From assembly GCA_003427395.1 (NCBI GenBank), contig BFEA01001039.1, positions 74,307 through 115,819 on the forward strand: a DNA stretch of 41,513 nt. Reading direction: 5' to 3'. A program made the translations under genes and the position numbers. The notes under the pieces were generated by a model. It did no database searches and was not told the DNA's origin. It saw only the letters and a program-made list of their open reading frames with translations. Below are positions 20,605-29,612 of the stretch, piece after piece. This DNA is from Chara braunii (Eukaryota; Streptophyta; Charophyceae; Charales; Characeae). Each line of letters starts with the position of its first letter. The stretch's first letter is position 1.

Positions 20605-20866
20605 CTAGGCTACCAGTCAGGTCGCCCGGATCATCCTATTTTCCTCGGTGGCTCGAAAATGCAAGGACTAAGGAAGGTCCCAGCCAAAAAAAAAAAAAAA
20701 TCCGAAAACAAAATTATGTTATGCAGAAAAGAAACTGAACAACTTTTGCTACAGGGTCAAATTCTTTACCAAATTTGAAATAAAAATTGGAATAAAAAAC
20801 TTTTTTTTTTTTTTTTTTTTTTTGACCTAGTCGAGCAAGTGGACCTGGGCCACTCTAGTAGCCTAG
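20605..20866. mobile_element. Small TIR element (262 bp) with 8-bp TSD
   Basis: The left end CTAGGCTACCAG and the right end CTAGTAGCCTAG are inverted repeats, followed inward by a looser match around CAGGTC/GACCTGGGCC. Both sides carry the direct 8-bp repeat AAATTTAA (20597-20604 and 20867-20874). TIRs plus an 8-bp TSD fit a hAT-type MITE. The core, TTACCAAATTTGAAATAAAAA and TTATGTTATGCAGAAAAG, is similar to the core of the CAGGGT family in this window although the ends differ. It carries poly(A) and poly(T) runs. Confidence 0.7.
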
Positions 20867-20874
20867 AAATTTAA

Positions 20875-22745
20875 GAAAAAAATACGTATTGCTTAAGATT
20901 TTGTCAAGTTCTAACTTCTAACCAATTGAAAAATACACTTAGAAGTCAGCAAAAATACAACTGAAATTGAAACCGGAAAACTTGAAATAAGGAAATCAAG
21001 TTATTCACAATTAGTTTCAAAGTAACCATCTCTGACTCATCAAACATGAAATTTAGAGATAATTTATTGGAAGTTTTTGATCTAACCTTAGCTATGAAAT
21101 CACAAAGGGAAACAAAAATCGTTCGAGCATCAAGCCAAAAAGGACAATCCGACGTCTCACAAAACATCAAGGCGTGTAATACCAACCTTCAATCATATCG
21201 CGTGTGTCTCCCCCAAAACCTTCAGCCTCTCCCTTGTCGGCTCAACGGCAACTCAACTATCTCATGGGAGTCATGACCACTTTCCCGACCATCGAATCGT
21301 AAGGCTGAACGATAAGGATCGTTGGACCGTGGTTTCATATCACCTCTCTCTTACCACGTAGCAAGACAAAATCACCGAGCCTGCCGACAACCCCTCACTG
21401 GTAGTCCGGGGGAGAGAGAGGCATTTTATGCTGGGGAGACACCTCTTCAACCCCTCAGTACCATGTGCCACTCATTCTGCTCTATGATCGCTGCTCTCGA
21501 GATCAACGTTGCAAAACCCGTAGTCTTCGAGGCAGCTTCCACCCACATATCTGGAGAAAGGAATAGTGAAGCACAATATGTCCCACCCAAACCACTGGAG
21601 GGCAGAACCATGCCTACTCACATCACGCTCAACCCTCCACTCCATTCTCGCCTTTTCCCATCCTTGTGCACCACCTCTCTATAGCTAGCAACTTGAAGCG
21701 ACCTCCCTATAGGCACAACCACCCAAAACCACCCGATACCTTTCCCAAATCATCGCCATACATATAGCAAGGAACATCGAAACGCTCACAGCATCGTGAA
21801 CTCCAACTTTGGTAAAGTGACGATCTCCTTCCCCCACCAAAAGGAAATACCCAACCTCTGCACAACCATCCCAAGTCCACCTTCCACTACCCTCCCTTCG
21901 CCCACCATCACTACCCCACCTCGCTCATCCCCGTCCTCTCCTTGCTCCTACCACCATTGCGCACGTCCCCTTTGCCACCCACTTTACTTCCCCCATCACA
22001 ACGATATTCGCCCTTCTAGTTGCTGCATCATTCTACTCCGCGCCCGCTCTCTTCACTTGCCAATTCGCACTTGCCCTCGCCACGCCATGATGCTTCATGG
22101 TCCTGCGATTCCGGTACCGAGTCGGGCGCAGCGCTACCGGCCTCGTGACCTTATGTGTAAATAACTTGCAAATTACTAGATGCATTTTTTTTTTTCAATT
22201 TAAGAAACAAATTTAACATACTTGTTAAATCAGTCCAAGATGGTCAGATATCGCGTATTCCTATTTCTTTTTTTGACGATGGTGTTCATTAAATCTATAA
22301 ATACTAAGTTTCTAAATTGCAAGGAAATAGATAGATGTCTCAATAGTCCTAGTGGGTTTTGAGTTGTATTTGTGTTCCTTTGGCATACTCTATACTCCTA
22401 TGAGTGTTATGTCAGTCATACAATTTGAATTCATCTTAGGCCTACGTAAGAGTGTAATAAGCTAACATCCTTTAGTTTAAGTGTCCCTCTGAATATGTTT
22501 TTTTTCCGTAGTGATACTTTTAATCTCGTCATTCGAGGGAATGCATAATATATTTTTATCATTGGTCGTAAAGAGTAGCTATCTGTTAGTTAAGTTGTAT
22601 CATGCAACTTTTCCTTCATATTTGCGATCACCTCGCTTTAGACAAAATTTAATTCATTGATATCTATATCTTTTGGTGTAAGTCATTTCCAATGTCTAAG
22701 TAAGAAATAATTATTTCGAAGAAATTAGTTATTGTGGGAAACGCA
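20875..22745. other. Intergenic, no supported gene
   Basis: Plus-strand frames at 21322-21684 (120 codons) and 21796-22164 (122 codons) are the longest here. The second is Pro/Ser/Thr/His-rich from CCACC/ACC repeats. Neither has a recognisable domain, so they are left unannotated. From 22180 the sequence is AT-rich. Confidence 0.4.
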
Positions 22746-22753
22746 GTCGTGAC

Positions 22754-23529
22754 CAGGTCTGCTAGGCCGAACGTACGGAGGCCTCTAAGTTGACCCCCGA
22801 ACGTTCGGGCGTTCGGGTTCCCATACGGGGTCCAAACTTGAAGGGGTTCGGACCCCGCTAAAAATTATTTTGGCACCCAAATATTATTTCTTTTTTCTAA
22901 AGTGTTTTTTGTGAATTCTTTGTGATGTTAGGTATTTCTGGCTTAATTTTGAAATCATTTTGTTCAGCCAAAACAAAATGAAAAATCCTCAAAGGTGGTG
23001 GTGTCAAAACTTGCTTGCCCACTCACAAATTTATTTTTTTTCTTTTTTCATTTTTTGGTTTTTCTTTATTTCGGGGCATAAAATAATTTATTATTTTTTC
23101 AAACTTTATTCGTAGATTCTCTATTATGTAATATACACATATATAAATTTTCATGGCATTTGTCACAACCAAAAAAAAAAAAAAAAAAATCGCCAAAGAT
23201 GGGGGTGTCAAAAACGTGCTCGCCAACTCAATAATTTAATTCTTGTTTTATTTTTTCTAATTTTTATTATTATTATTTATTTTTAATATTCGTTTTTTAT
23301 TTCAAATTTGGTAAAGAATTTGGATATAACGTTGAGGCAAATGTTGTTTAGTTTATTCTTCTGCATAACATATATGTTTTTGAGATGTTTTGGATTTTAT
23401 TTTTTTTTTTTTTTGGGGGGGGGNGGGGATCCGCGTTCGGCCGAACGGCCGAACGCGTCGAGAGGGGGTGCCGAACATTCGGGCGTTCGGGTTCGGGCAT
23501 TCGCCCCGTCCCGAACGCCGGCAACCCTG
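22754..23529 (+). mobile_element. hAT-like non-autonomous element, copy C, with 8-bp TSD
   Basis: The flanks carry the identical 8-mer GTCGTGAC (22746-22753 and 23530-23537). The left end is CAGGTCTGCTAGGCCGAACG; the right end is CGGCAACCCTG. CpG-rich subterminal zones are full of CGTTCGGG motifs, and the core is AT-rich with two modules around CCAAAGATGGGGGTGTCAAA (near 22990 and 23196). Poly(T)-poly(G) with one N (23424) marks a hard-to-sequence point. At 776 bp it is a full-length family member. Confidence 0.9.
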
Positions 23530-23537
23530 GTCGTGAC

Positions 23538-23979
23538 GACGTAATACTTTTTATCAGTTTCAATTCAAAGGTAAACAAGTCTACGAACCTAACTCATCTT
23601 TGCTATTTTGTATACATTCGAACGTGTGGCTTCAACCAGCGTAGGGTCTTATGATTTGAATGTTTTTTAAATGGTTTGCTCAGTATATAATATTGCTATG
23701 TTTGTAGTACTTTGTAGAGGGGACACAATTTTTGCTTGTAGATTGATTTTGTCACTATTTTGTACACTGGTTGCTTTAGCATGAATGTTATTGGTCGATA
23801 ACTTTTATCATCATCCTCTTGTCGTTACAATTGGCTGCATTTATGATCACCACAATAAACACAATTTGTCTTAATAATGGGTATTCAATCTATCTTTTTA
23901 TTAACTTTTCAAATCATGAAGTGCAATCCGTTCCCATAACGAAATAACATTTTTTTTCTTTAATATTATATGAAATAGT
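23538..23979. other. Intergenic between two hAT-like copies
   Basis: AT-rich sequence with no gene recognised. Confidence 0.4.
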
Positions 23980-23987
23980 ATGGTTAT

Positions 23988-24681
23988 CAAGGTAACTGGC
24001 ATTCGGGACGGGACGAACACCCGAACCTGAACGCCTGAACGTATGGGACCCCTTGGGGATGCGTTCGGCCGTTCGGGTAAAACGCGGACCCAAATTAAAC
24101 AAGATTTGCCTGAGCATTACATCCAAATTCCTTACCAAATTTGAAATAAAAATACAATATGGAAAACAAATACTAATAATAAAAATAAATAAAAATAAAA
24201 AAAGAATTAAATTTTGTGAGGGCGCGAGCATGTTTTCGACACCGCCATCTTTGGCGATTTTTTTTTTTTTTTTTTGCATAGCTAAATGCCCTGAAAATTT
24301 ACAGATGTGTACTTCACATAATACAAAACCCACTAAAATAGTTTAAAAAAATAATAAAATTGTTTAGACCCCGAACTAAAGTGAAAACAAAAAGTAAAAA
24401 GTGAAAAAATACGTGGGCGAGCACGTTTTGACACCGCCATCTTTGGAGATTTTTAATTCTTATTTGGCTTAGCCAAATGACTTGAAACTTTACAGGCATG
24501 TGCCTCACGTCATATCGAACTCACAAAAAACAATTCAGAAAACAATAATTATTTTTAAACCCCGAAATAATTTTTGGCGGGGGCTGAATGCCGTCGGGTT
24601 CGGACCACGTACGGGACCCCGAACGCCCGTACATACGGAGGTCTGCCCGGGGACCTCCGTACGTACGGGCTGGTGACCCTG
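23988..24681 (-). mobile_element. hAT-like non-autonomous element, copy D, with 8-bp TSD
   Basis: The flanks carry ATGGTTAT on both sides (23980-23987 and 24682-24689). The left end CAAGGTAACTGGCATTCGGG is the reverse complement of the right end in the plus-oriented copies; the right end is GGGCTGGTGACCCTG. The two internal modules are marked by ACACCGCCATCTTTGG at about 24239 and 24431. Length is 694 bp. No coding capacity. Confidence 0.92.
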
Positions 24682-24689
24682 ATGGTTAT

Positions 24690-25430
24690 AGTAAAAAAAA
24701 GTCAACAACAAACTTTCTATAATAATTAGACATTCTTAGAAAAATGAGAAATTTTGTTATATTTTTTAGCGTCGGTCAACCCCAATTGCTACAATTTTTT
24801 ATCATCTGGTATTACACCGTACCCATCTAATATACATTGCTTCGTCGGCTCAAACGTCTTAATTTTACCTTAAACTTATTCTATATTCACTTTGTTTTGG
24901 TTTTCTGTAAATATTTTTTCAGCTTTTGTAAAGTCTTGTTGAAAACAAAGATCATAAGATGTCATTTGAATATATAGCCACAAACTTGTCAAGTCGTTGT
25001 ATGAATAGACCACTTATGCATCATTGAAAGATTGGAGGAGTACATTAAACTTATAATGGTCATGCAAAGTTTCAAAGGTTGTCTTGAGTTTAACTTCAAG
25101 CCTCGCACAGTCTTATATTTTATTCCTTTTGGGGAACAAATGAATCATGTGCACTTAGCTTAATCCACCTTTTGTAAATCAATTTCGTGGAACTCGTGTA
25201 CAAATAGTTTATAAATAGAACATTTGAAAATCTTACTACTTGGTTGTTCAATATGATGTTTGATTGGTCTCTCTACCATTTTGTTGAGCCTCTTCCGCAC
25301 ATCAACAAAATTGTGTAATAAATTTTACGTTTGTGGTGACATAGACTCTCACACTTCTTTAGGTTTTCTTTTCTTTGTGTGATCTTTTGTTCAAGATGCC
25401 ACATAGCCCACCGAGGCCTTATCTATCAAC
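24690..25430. other. Intergenic, AT-rich
   Basis: No coding, repeat family or ribozyme motif recognised. I looked here for an upstream copy of the hammerhead or of the 3' tandem repeats of the Penelope-like element and found none. Confidence 0.5.
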
Positions 25431-26350
25431 TTGCTCCTTGTTGTGTATATAATGAACGATGGGACAGTCTTACAAAAAATCATGATTAGGCTTTTGTCGG
25501 TTCCGTGGTCTGTCAAGAATTTGTTTAAATATAATTTGGAAGACTTGGTTCGCTTGTTTCAGACTGCGCGGACCTTCTCAAAAAAATCGACAAGGAGTAA
25601 AATCAAAGGGATTTTGGACGGAGTCATCAAAAAGAAGTACGGGATAAAGATTAGGAGGAGAGTGGTAATAGGAATAACCTTTGATAGTAATACCTCCAAG
25701 AGGAAAGTACGGGATCTCGTGAAGGATAGGATTAGAGAGCAGTACCCGGAATGTGTGAGCAGGGTCATTTGCAGATGCCTGAGGACCGTATGGAAGCGAA
25801 ATCGTACCGTCGGACAGGCACTGCAGAACCACAGATCTGCTGCGCAGGATGTGGTAGGTGTCTGCCCTTGTGCGGACTCAGACCTTCCTAAGCTGGAAGG
25901 ACATGTGACCTGCAAACTCAGTTCCGTGGCTGGTGTCCCGGCTACTCTAATTAATGCTAAGAATGTATTTAAAAGGGAAGGGCTAGGATTAGTTAAGGGG
26001 GCTACTAGGAAGATTAATGATTGTTTTCTGCTGTACGGACTGACTCGATGGGTTACGCCCAAGGAAGTGGAGGGAATGTTGATCGATCCACAGAAGGGAT
26101 GGGAGGACCAATTGGTCTGTGACCGTGTGGCACTTTGGAAGAAGATTTTGGTCAACTATGTGCGTGTACCTCTGGATAAGAACCCTGCAGAAACACTAAT
26201 TATGTGCCCAAAGAGATATGCGGAAGGGATGAGGGATCTGTTTTGGGGAAAAGAGAGTTTTGAAGTAGTGATGGTGGAAGAGCGTGAAACCTTGGATCTG
26301 TGTAAGAAGGAGTATGACAAGCAAGGATTTGGGAATTTGGGAAAGGGACG
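25431..26350 (+). CDS. Penelope-like ORF, N-terminal region before the RT core
   Basis: About 306 codons precede the RT core. The first plausible start is the ATG of MNDGTVLQ near 25452, but a 5' extension lost by truncation is possible. The segment is basic and Lys/Arg-rich (KKSTRSKIKG, KKKYGIKIRRR), contains a Cys pair CRCL near 25770 and CPCADSDLPKLEGHVTCK near 25863-25916, a possible zinc-binding cluster, and then SVAGVPATLINAKNVF. I know of no named domain for it. The frame differs by one base from that of the RT core: the switch occurs near 26345, where one frame reads GKGRWVK and the other LGKAYVVPKNKDF. Given a proven assembly error 370 bp away, that frameshift may be a sequence error. 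Confidence 0.6.
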
Positions 26351-27588
26351 TTGGGTAAAGCCTACGTTGTGCCAAAAAATAAGGACTTTCAGAAAATGCG
26401 ACCGATTACACCGTCCTTCTCTGAACCCTCGAAGCAGGCAAGTAGTAGGGTTGCTAGAGCATTGAATGTAATGCTGCTGCTTCTCGCACCATCAAGCCAC
26501 TTTAATCTGAGATTTGTGGGTGATTTGAAAGGGAAGGTGGATAAAATATCGAAGTGGGCGCAGGCCAGGGGGAGGAAGGGATGCATGAGGGGGTTAGCTT
26601 TCGATATAAAGAAGATGTTTAATGAACTCCCTCACGCCTCTATTCTTCAGTCGGTTGTCTGGTTGGAAAAGGCTATGAAGAGGAAGGGAAGGGAAGGGGT
26701 CTTCGTGAAGAAGAGCTGTCTCTTATACACATCTAGATGTGTATAAGAGACAGGGCCAGGGGGAGGAAGGGATGCATGAGGGGGTTAGCTTTCGATATAA
26801 AGAAGATGTTTAATGAACTCCCTCACGCCTCTATTCTTCAGTCGGTTGTCTGGTTGGAAAAGGCTATGAAGAGGAAGGGAAGGGAAGGGGTCTTCGTGAA
26901 GAAGAGAGGGAAAGGGGTTTCCTTTGCAAACCAAAGAGGAGCGGACTGGCTGTTTGTAAGTACGGTGCAGGTTGTTCGTTTTATTAAATATGAACTGCAG
27001 CACACTTTCCTGACAGCTGCGGGTCGGGTGCTAAGACAGGTCAGGGGGGTGCCTATGGGCAAATCCACTAGCCCTCCATTCGCCAGCCTGCTGTGTATTT
27101 TTAACGAGGTTCGTTTTCTTGAGTCATTGGGAAAGGACCGAAACCTGGTCCAAGAAATGCGGTTAGTAGACGATCTGTCAATTTTCATATGGGAGGGTGA
27201 TACCAGGAAAGGGGCCCTAAGGGCGGACGAGATAGTAGGGAAGCTAGAGAAGATTTACGATAGTCACTTGGAACTTATTAGGACAGATAGCGGGGAGGGA
27301 ACCTGGGTTTTCCTGGGATGTGAACTGCAGGTGTGCAGGAACCTGAATCGCATTGAGATCAGATACAAGGGAAAAAATGAGGAAAATATCTGGTCGGAGG
27401 ACTTCTCGTATCGATCCATGCAAGGGTTTGAGTCCTTTTCGGATTTGAAACAGAAGAAAGCGGTTGTGAACAGTGCGCTTACCAGGATTCGAGCCTGCAC
27501 CTCGACCATCGAATTAGAAGAAATTCCCTTGTTAACACTTCAGCGGGAACTCAGGCTACTCGAGTACCCGGAACGTTTTTTCACTTAA
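26351..27588 (+). CDS. Reverse transcriptase core of Penelope-like element, disrupted by an assembly artefact
   Basis: This enzyme copies element RNA at the target. Motifs in order: GKAYVVPKNKDF and MRPITPSF (RT1-2); LAFDIKKMFNELPH with the first catalytic Asp at 26603 (false second copy at 26794); VRGVPMGKSTSPPFASLL (motif B) near 27040-27090; RLVDDLSIFI with the catalytic Asp pair near 27166-27174; then GTWVFLGCELQV. The VDD box and the PMGKSTSPP motif are unlike gypsy (YLDD, PxGL) or LINE (YADD) enzymes and closest to Penelope/telomerase-side RTs. A 191-bp artefact (adapter plus 153-bp duplicate) interrupts the frame; its length accounts exactly for the frame change, so the gene is continuous in reality. 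The stop is TAA at 27586-27588. Confidence 0.78.
26563..26715 (+). repeat. False 153-bp duplication, first copy
   Basis: It is identical as far as I can read to 26754-26906 and lies on the other side of an adapter. Such perfect repeats around a mate-pair junction arise when an adapter read is assembled as genome. Confidence 0.93.
26716..26753. other. Nextera mate-pair junction adapter (assembly contamination)
   Basis: The 38 bases are the 19-bp Tn5 mosaic end AGATGTGTATAAGAGACAG (26735-26753) preceded by its exact reverse complement (26716-26734). This head-to-head pair is the circularisation junction of Illumina Nextera mate-pair libraries. It is synthetic and not part of the genome. It creates false codons (SCLLYTSRC before, CIRDR after) in the RT gene. 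Confidence 0.98.
26754..26906 (+). repeat. False 153-bp duplication, second copy
   Basis: Partner of 26563-26715 at an offset of 191 bp. RT coding continues from here without further breaks to 27588, so this copy joins correctly to the downstream sequence. Confidence 0.93.
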
Positions 27589-27754
27589 GTCCTGAATAAG
27601 TTTGTGGACAGGAAGGCTCCCGAATGGAAAATGTACCAGGACATAGGATGGGGATAGGGTAGTTGGACAGAAGAATTAGGAATAGGCTAGAATAATGGTG
27701 ACGGCAATCGTATTTAATGATTGACCGTCACTGACCTACCAAGGAGGTGCCTAA

Positions 27755-27798
27755 CCCCCTGACGAAGTCGGTCTGGCGCCGGCAGAAACGCGTAGGGG
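27755..27798 (+). ncRNA. Hammerhead ribozyme-like motif (type I layout, dimer-type stem III)
   Basis: The core reads CTGACGA (27759-27765), a stem-loop, then GAAA (27785-27788). Stem I is CCCC (27755-27758) with GGGG (27795-27798). Stem II is GTCGG (27767-27771) with CCGGC (27779-27783), with one G-U pair and a 7-base loop. After GAAA comes CGCGT and A, giving the palindrome ACGCGT (27788-27793) and the GUA cleavage triplet (cut expected after 27794). The palindrome can form stem III only between two molecules, the arrangement described for hammerheads of Penelope-like elements. One departure: positions 10.1 and 11.1 are A and A (27766 and 27784), which do not pair, so activity may be reduced. 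Confidence 0.65.
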
Positions 27799-27799
27799 A

Positions 27800-28254
27800 A
27801 TGCCAGAGCGTCGGCAACATCAAGGGCGTGTGCGGGGCGGGGCGTGTGCGGGGTATCTAACGGATATGGTGGAGGTTGACGACGTTGTTCTTATNNNNNN
27901 NNNNNNNNNNNNNNNNNNNNNNNNNNNNNNNNNNNNNNNNNNNNNNNNNNNNNNNNNNNNNNNNNNNNNNNNNNNNNNNNNNNNNNNNNNNNNNNNNNNN
28001 NNNNNNNNNNNNNNNNNNNNNNNNNNNNNNNNNNNNNNNNNNNNNNNNNNNNNNNNNNNNNNNNNNNNNNNNNNNNNNNNNNNNNNNNNNNNNNNNNNNG
28101 TTCTTATTTCTTTCATTTTATCGTGATTTGGCCGTATGCCAGAGCGTCGGCAACATCAAGGGCGTGTGCGGGGCGGGGCGTGTGCGGGGTATCTGACGGA
28201 TATGGTGGAGGTTGACGACGCTGTTCTTAATTCTTTCATTTTATCGTGATTTGA
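27800..28254 (+). repeat. ~118-bp tandem repeat array spanning an assembly gap
   Basis: A unit starting ATGCCAGAGCGTCGGCAACA at 27800 is repeated at 28136; each carries the inner duplication GGGCGTGTGCGGGG, then GTTGACGACG and GTTCTTA-TTCTTTCATTTTATCG. The end of a further unit (28100-28135) follows the gap. The second complete unit ends near 28254. The spacing of 336 with a gap of set length 205 suggests one or more units are hidden. The array begins within six bases of the predicted hammerhead cut. Confidence 0.85.
27895..28099. other. Assembly gap (205 N)
   Basis: It lies inside the ~118-bp tandem array; both gap edges carry the same unit sequence (GTTCTTAT), so the gap is due to repeat collapse. 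Confidence 0.98.
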
Positions 28255-29219
28255 CCCTCTTGGGCTTTGGCCAAAGATTGCTCTGTATCACGTGTGATGT
28301 GTATCATGTGCGATGTCGTGTTTTTCTTGGCTGTGGCGAGTCCACCTCGCTCCCCTTTCCTCAGGATTTGAAACTGACTGAAGATTATAGCAATCGCAAT
28401 ATGGTATGTAATTCACCTTTTTATTATTCTCTCGGATTTCTCTTGCACATAAATGAAATTTTTTAATTTATAATTTTTTTTAGGCATAAATTTTCACACT
28501 TCTTCAGTATTTCATTTCTTTATTGGATTTCTCGTTGTATGTGTTATAATTCACAACGACTTAATCTGTCAATTTTTCTCCTTGTTATATAAACAAATGG
28601 ATACTCATACAGCAAATAGATTGGGAGGATTTTAAACCAATGATGATAATGATAGTCTTTCTACTTCTCACTTGGCAACCATGTTCAACTTCATCCATCT
28701 TTACATATGTTTTTACCACCATTTAGCAATCCATGCCTAAGACCATATCAAATGGTAGGTTTTTTTTTAGTTAAGGGTGAAATATTATTTACCTTTTTTA
28801 CTTTTTCTCTAGCATACAGATAAAAGTATGCTTTGACTCCGTTTATCAGTTGTTCTCGTGAGTATTGACTCTTATAAATTATGATTTACATTATTAAGTG
28901 CAACTTTTTAAATATTTTACAAGAGATATAACTTATGGTTTACCCATTATCTATCCCACATACTCTCACTTTGTAGACTTTTATACATGTTATTACACTT
29001 TGGTGTTTTCTTTTTAATAGTTCACACCTCTCGAAGAAGGATAAGTTCCTCATATACGTTCGTTAAGGGATCATTAAAAGATAATTTACAATATGCGACG
29101 TCCTGACAACTATCTGAACAGTTGGTTGACTCAATCTTTGTCATGGCCGACAAGTATATAGGTTTTTCCTTTGTGTGTTTCATTAGGACTCGCAACCCCA
29201 GTAGAAATGGTTTTTATTT
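28255..29219. other. Intergenic, AT-rich
   Basis: No gene or repeat family recognised. Confidence 0.45.
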
Positions 29220-29612
29220 TTAATCGTTATTCCTTTTGAATTGTTGTTGATCTTGTTGTGGTTGTGGTTCTGGCGGATTCAACTGCGGGCAAAAAAGAAT
29301 GATGTGCCTTTGCTTACCACACTTAAAGCATAATTCCTTATCCTGGTGGCGATGCCACTTGGATTCTGATAAGTTATTTTTTTTCCAAGGTTAGCCTTCC
29401 TTATTCCTCGTTTGTGGACGAAGTCTCATTGGACCACTGGGTCCAAACGTGCTACCTTCTTGATGTTGCGGGCACTACCAAACACCTCCTCGTCCCTGCA
29501 GTTCGAACCGTCATCTTCTATCTCTTCCTTGTGAATTTACCTTAAAGGCTGCAATGACAACATAATCCTCTCGTTGAATATATTTGTCATCGTCATCGTT
29601 ATCCTCATCATC
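29220..29612 (-). pseudogene. Retroelement Gag fragment with CCHC zinc knuckle
   Basis: Gag packages element RNA; its nucleocapsid part uses a C-x2-C-x4-H-x4-C knuckle. On the minus strand, in one frame, I read an acidic start (DDEDNDDDDKY), QREDYVVIAAFKVNSQGR, a linker rich in Gly/Arg/Pro, then KELCFKCGKQRHIILFCP and a Pro/Gln-rich end (PPEPQPQQDQQQF) to a TAA at 29220-29222. The knuckle codons span 29289-29330 and fit the pattern exactly (CFKCGKQRHIILFC). Three in-frame stops interrupt the linker. No pol sequence is found beside it in this window. It is a decayed fragment of an LTR retroelement unrelated by position to the gypsy copy at the left. Confidence 0.7.

Larger units (their letters stand above)
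25431..28254 (+). mobile_element. Penelope-like retroelement (5' end lost or not recognisable)
   Basis: The combination seen is an RT gene without RNase H or integrase, a hammerhead-like motif about 170 bp after the stop codon, and tandem direct repeats that follow it. Penelope-like elements are known for hammerhead motifs in their pseudo-LTRs and for tandem or partial repeat ends. No GIY-YIG endonuclease motif is visible before or after the RT, so this is either an endonuclease-free type or a 5'-truncated member of a type with an N-terminal endonuclease. Boundaries are approximate; no TSD was found. Confidence 0.6.

Noticed and set aside
21322-22164. Two plus-strand frames of about 120 codons
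   Set aside because: Composition is biased (Pro/Ser/Thr/His from ACC and CCA runs) and no domain is recognised.
24690-25430. Search for an upstream hammerhead or repeat unit that would mark the 5' pseudo-LTR of the Penelope-like element
   Set aside because: No CTGANGA/GAAA pair and no copy of the 118-bp unit were found; the 5' end is lost or outside recognition.
26716-26753. A perfect 38-bp palindrome that could be read as a terminator, hairpin or recombination site
   Set aside because: It is exactly the paired Tn5 mosaic end used in Nextera mate-pair libraries and is flanked by a false duplication.
27800-28196. Open frames of about 100 codons across the 205-base gap
   Set aside because: Most codons are N; the flanks are the ~118-bp tandem repeat.
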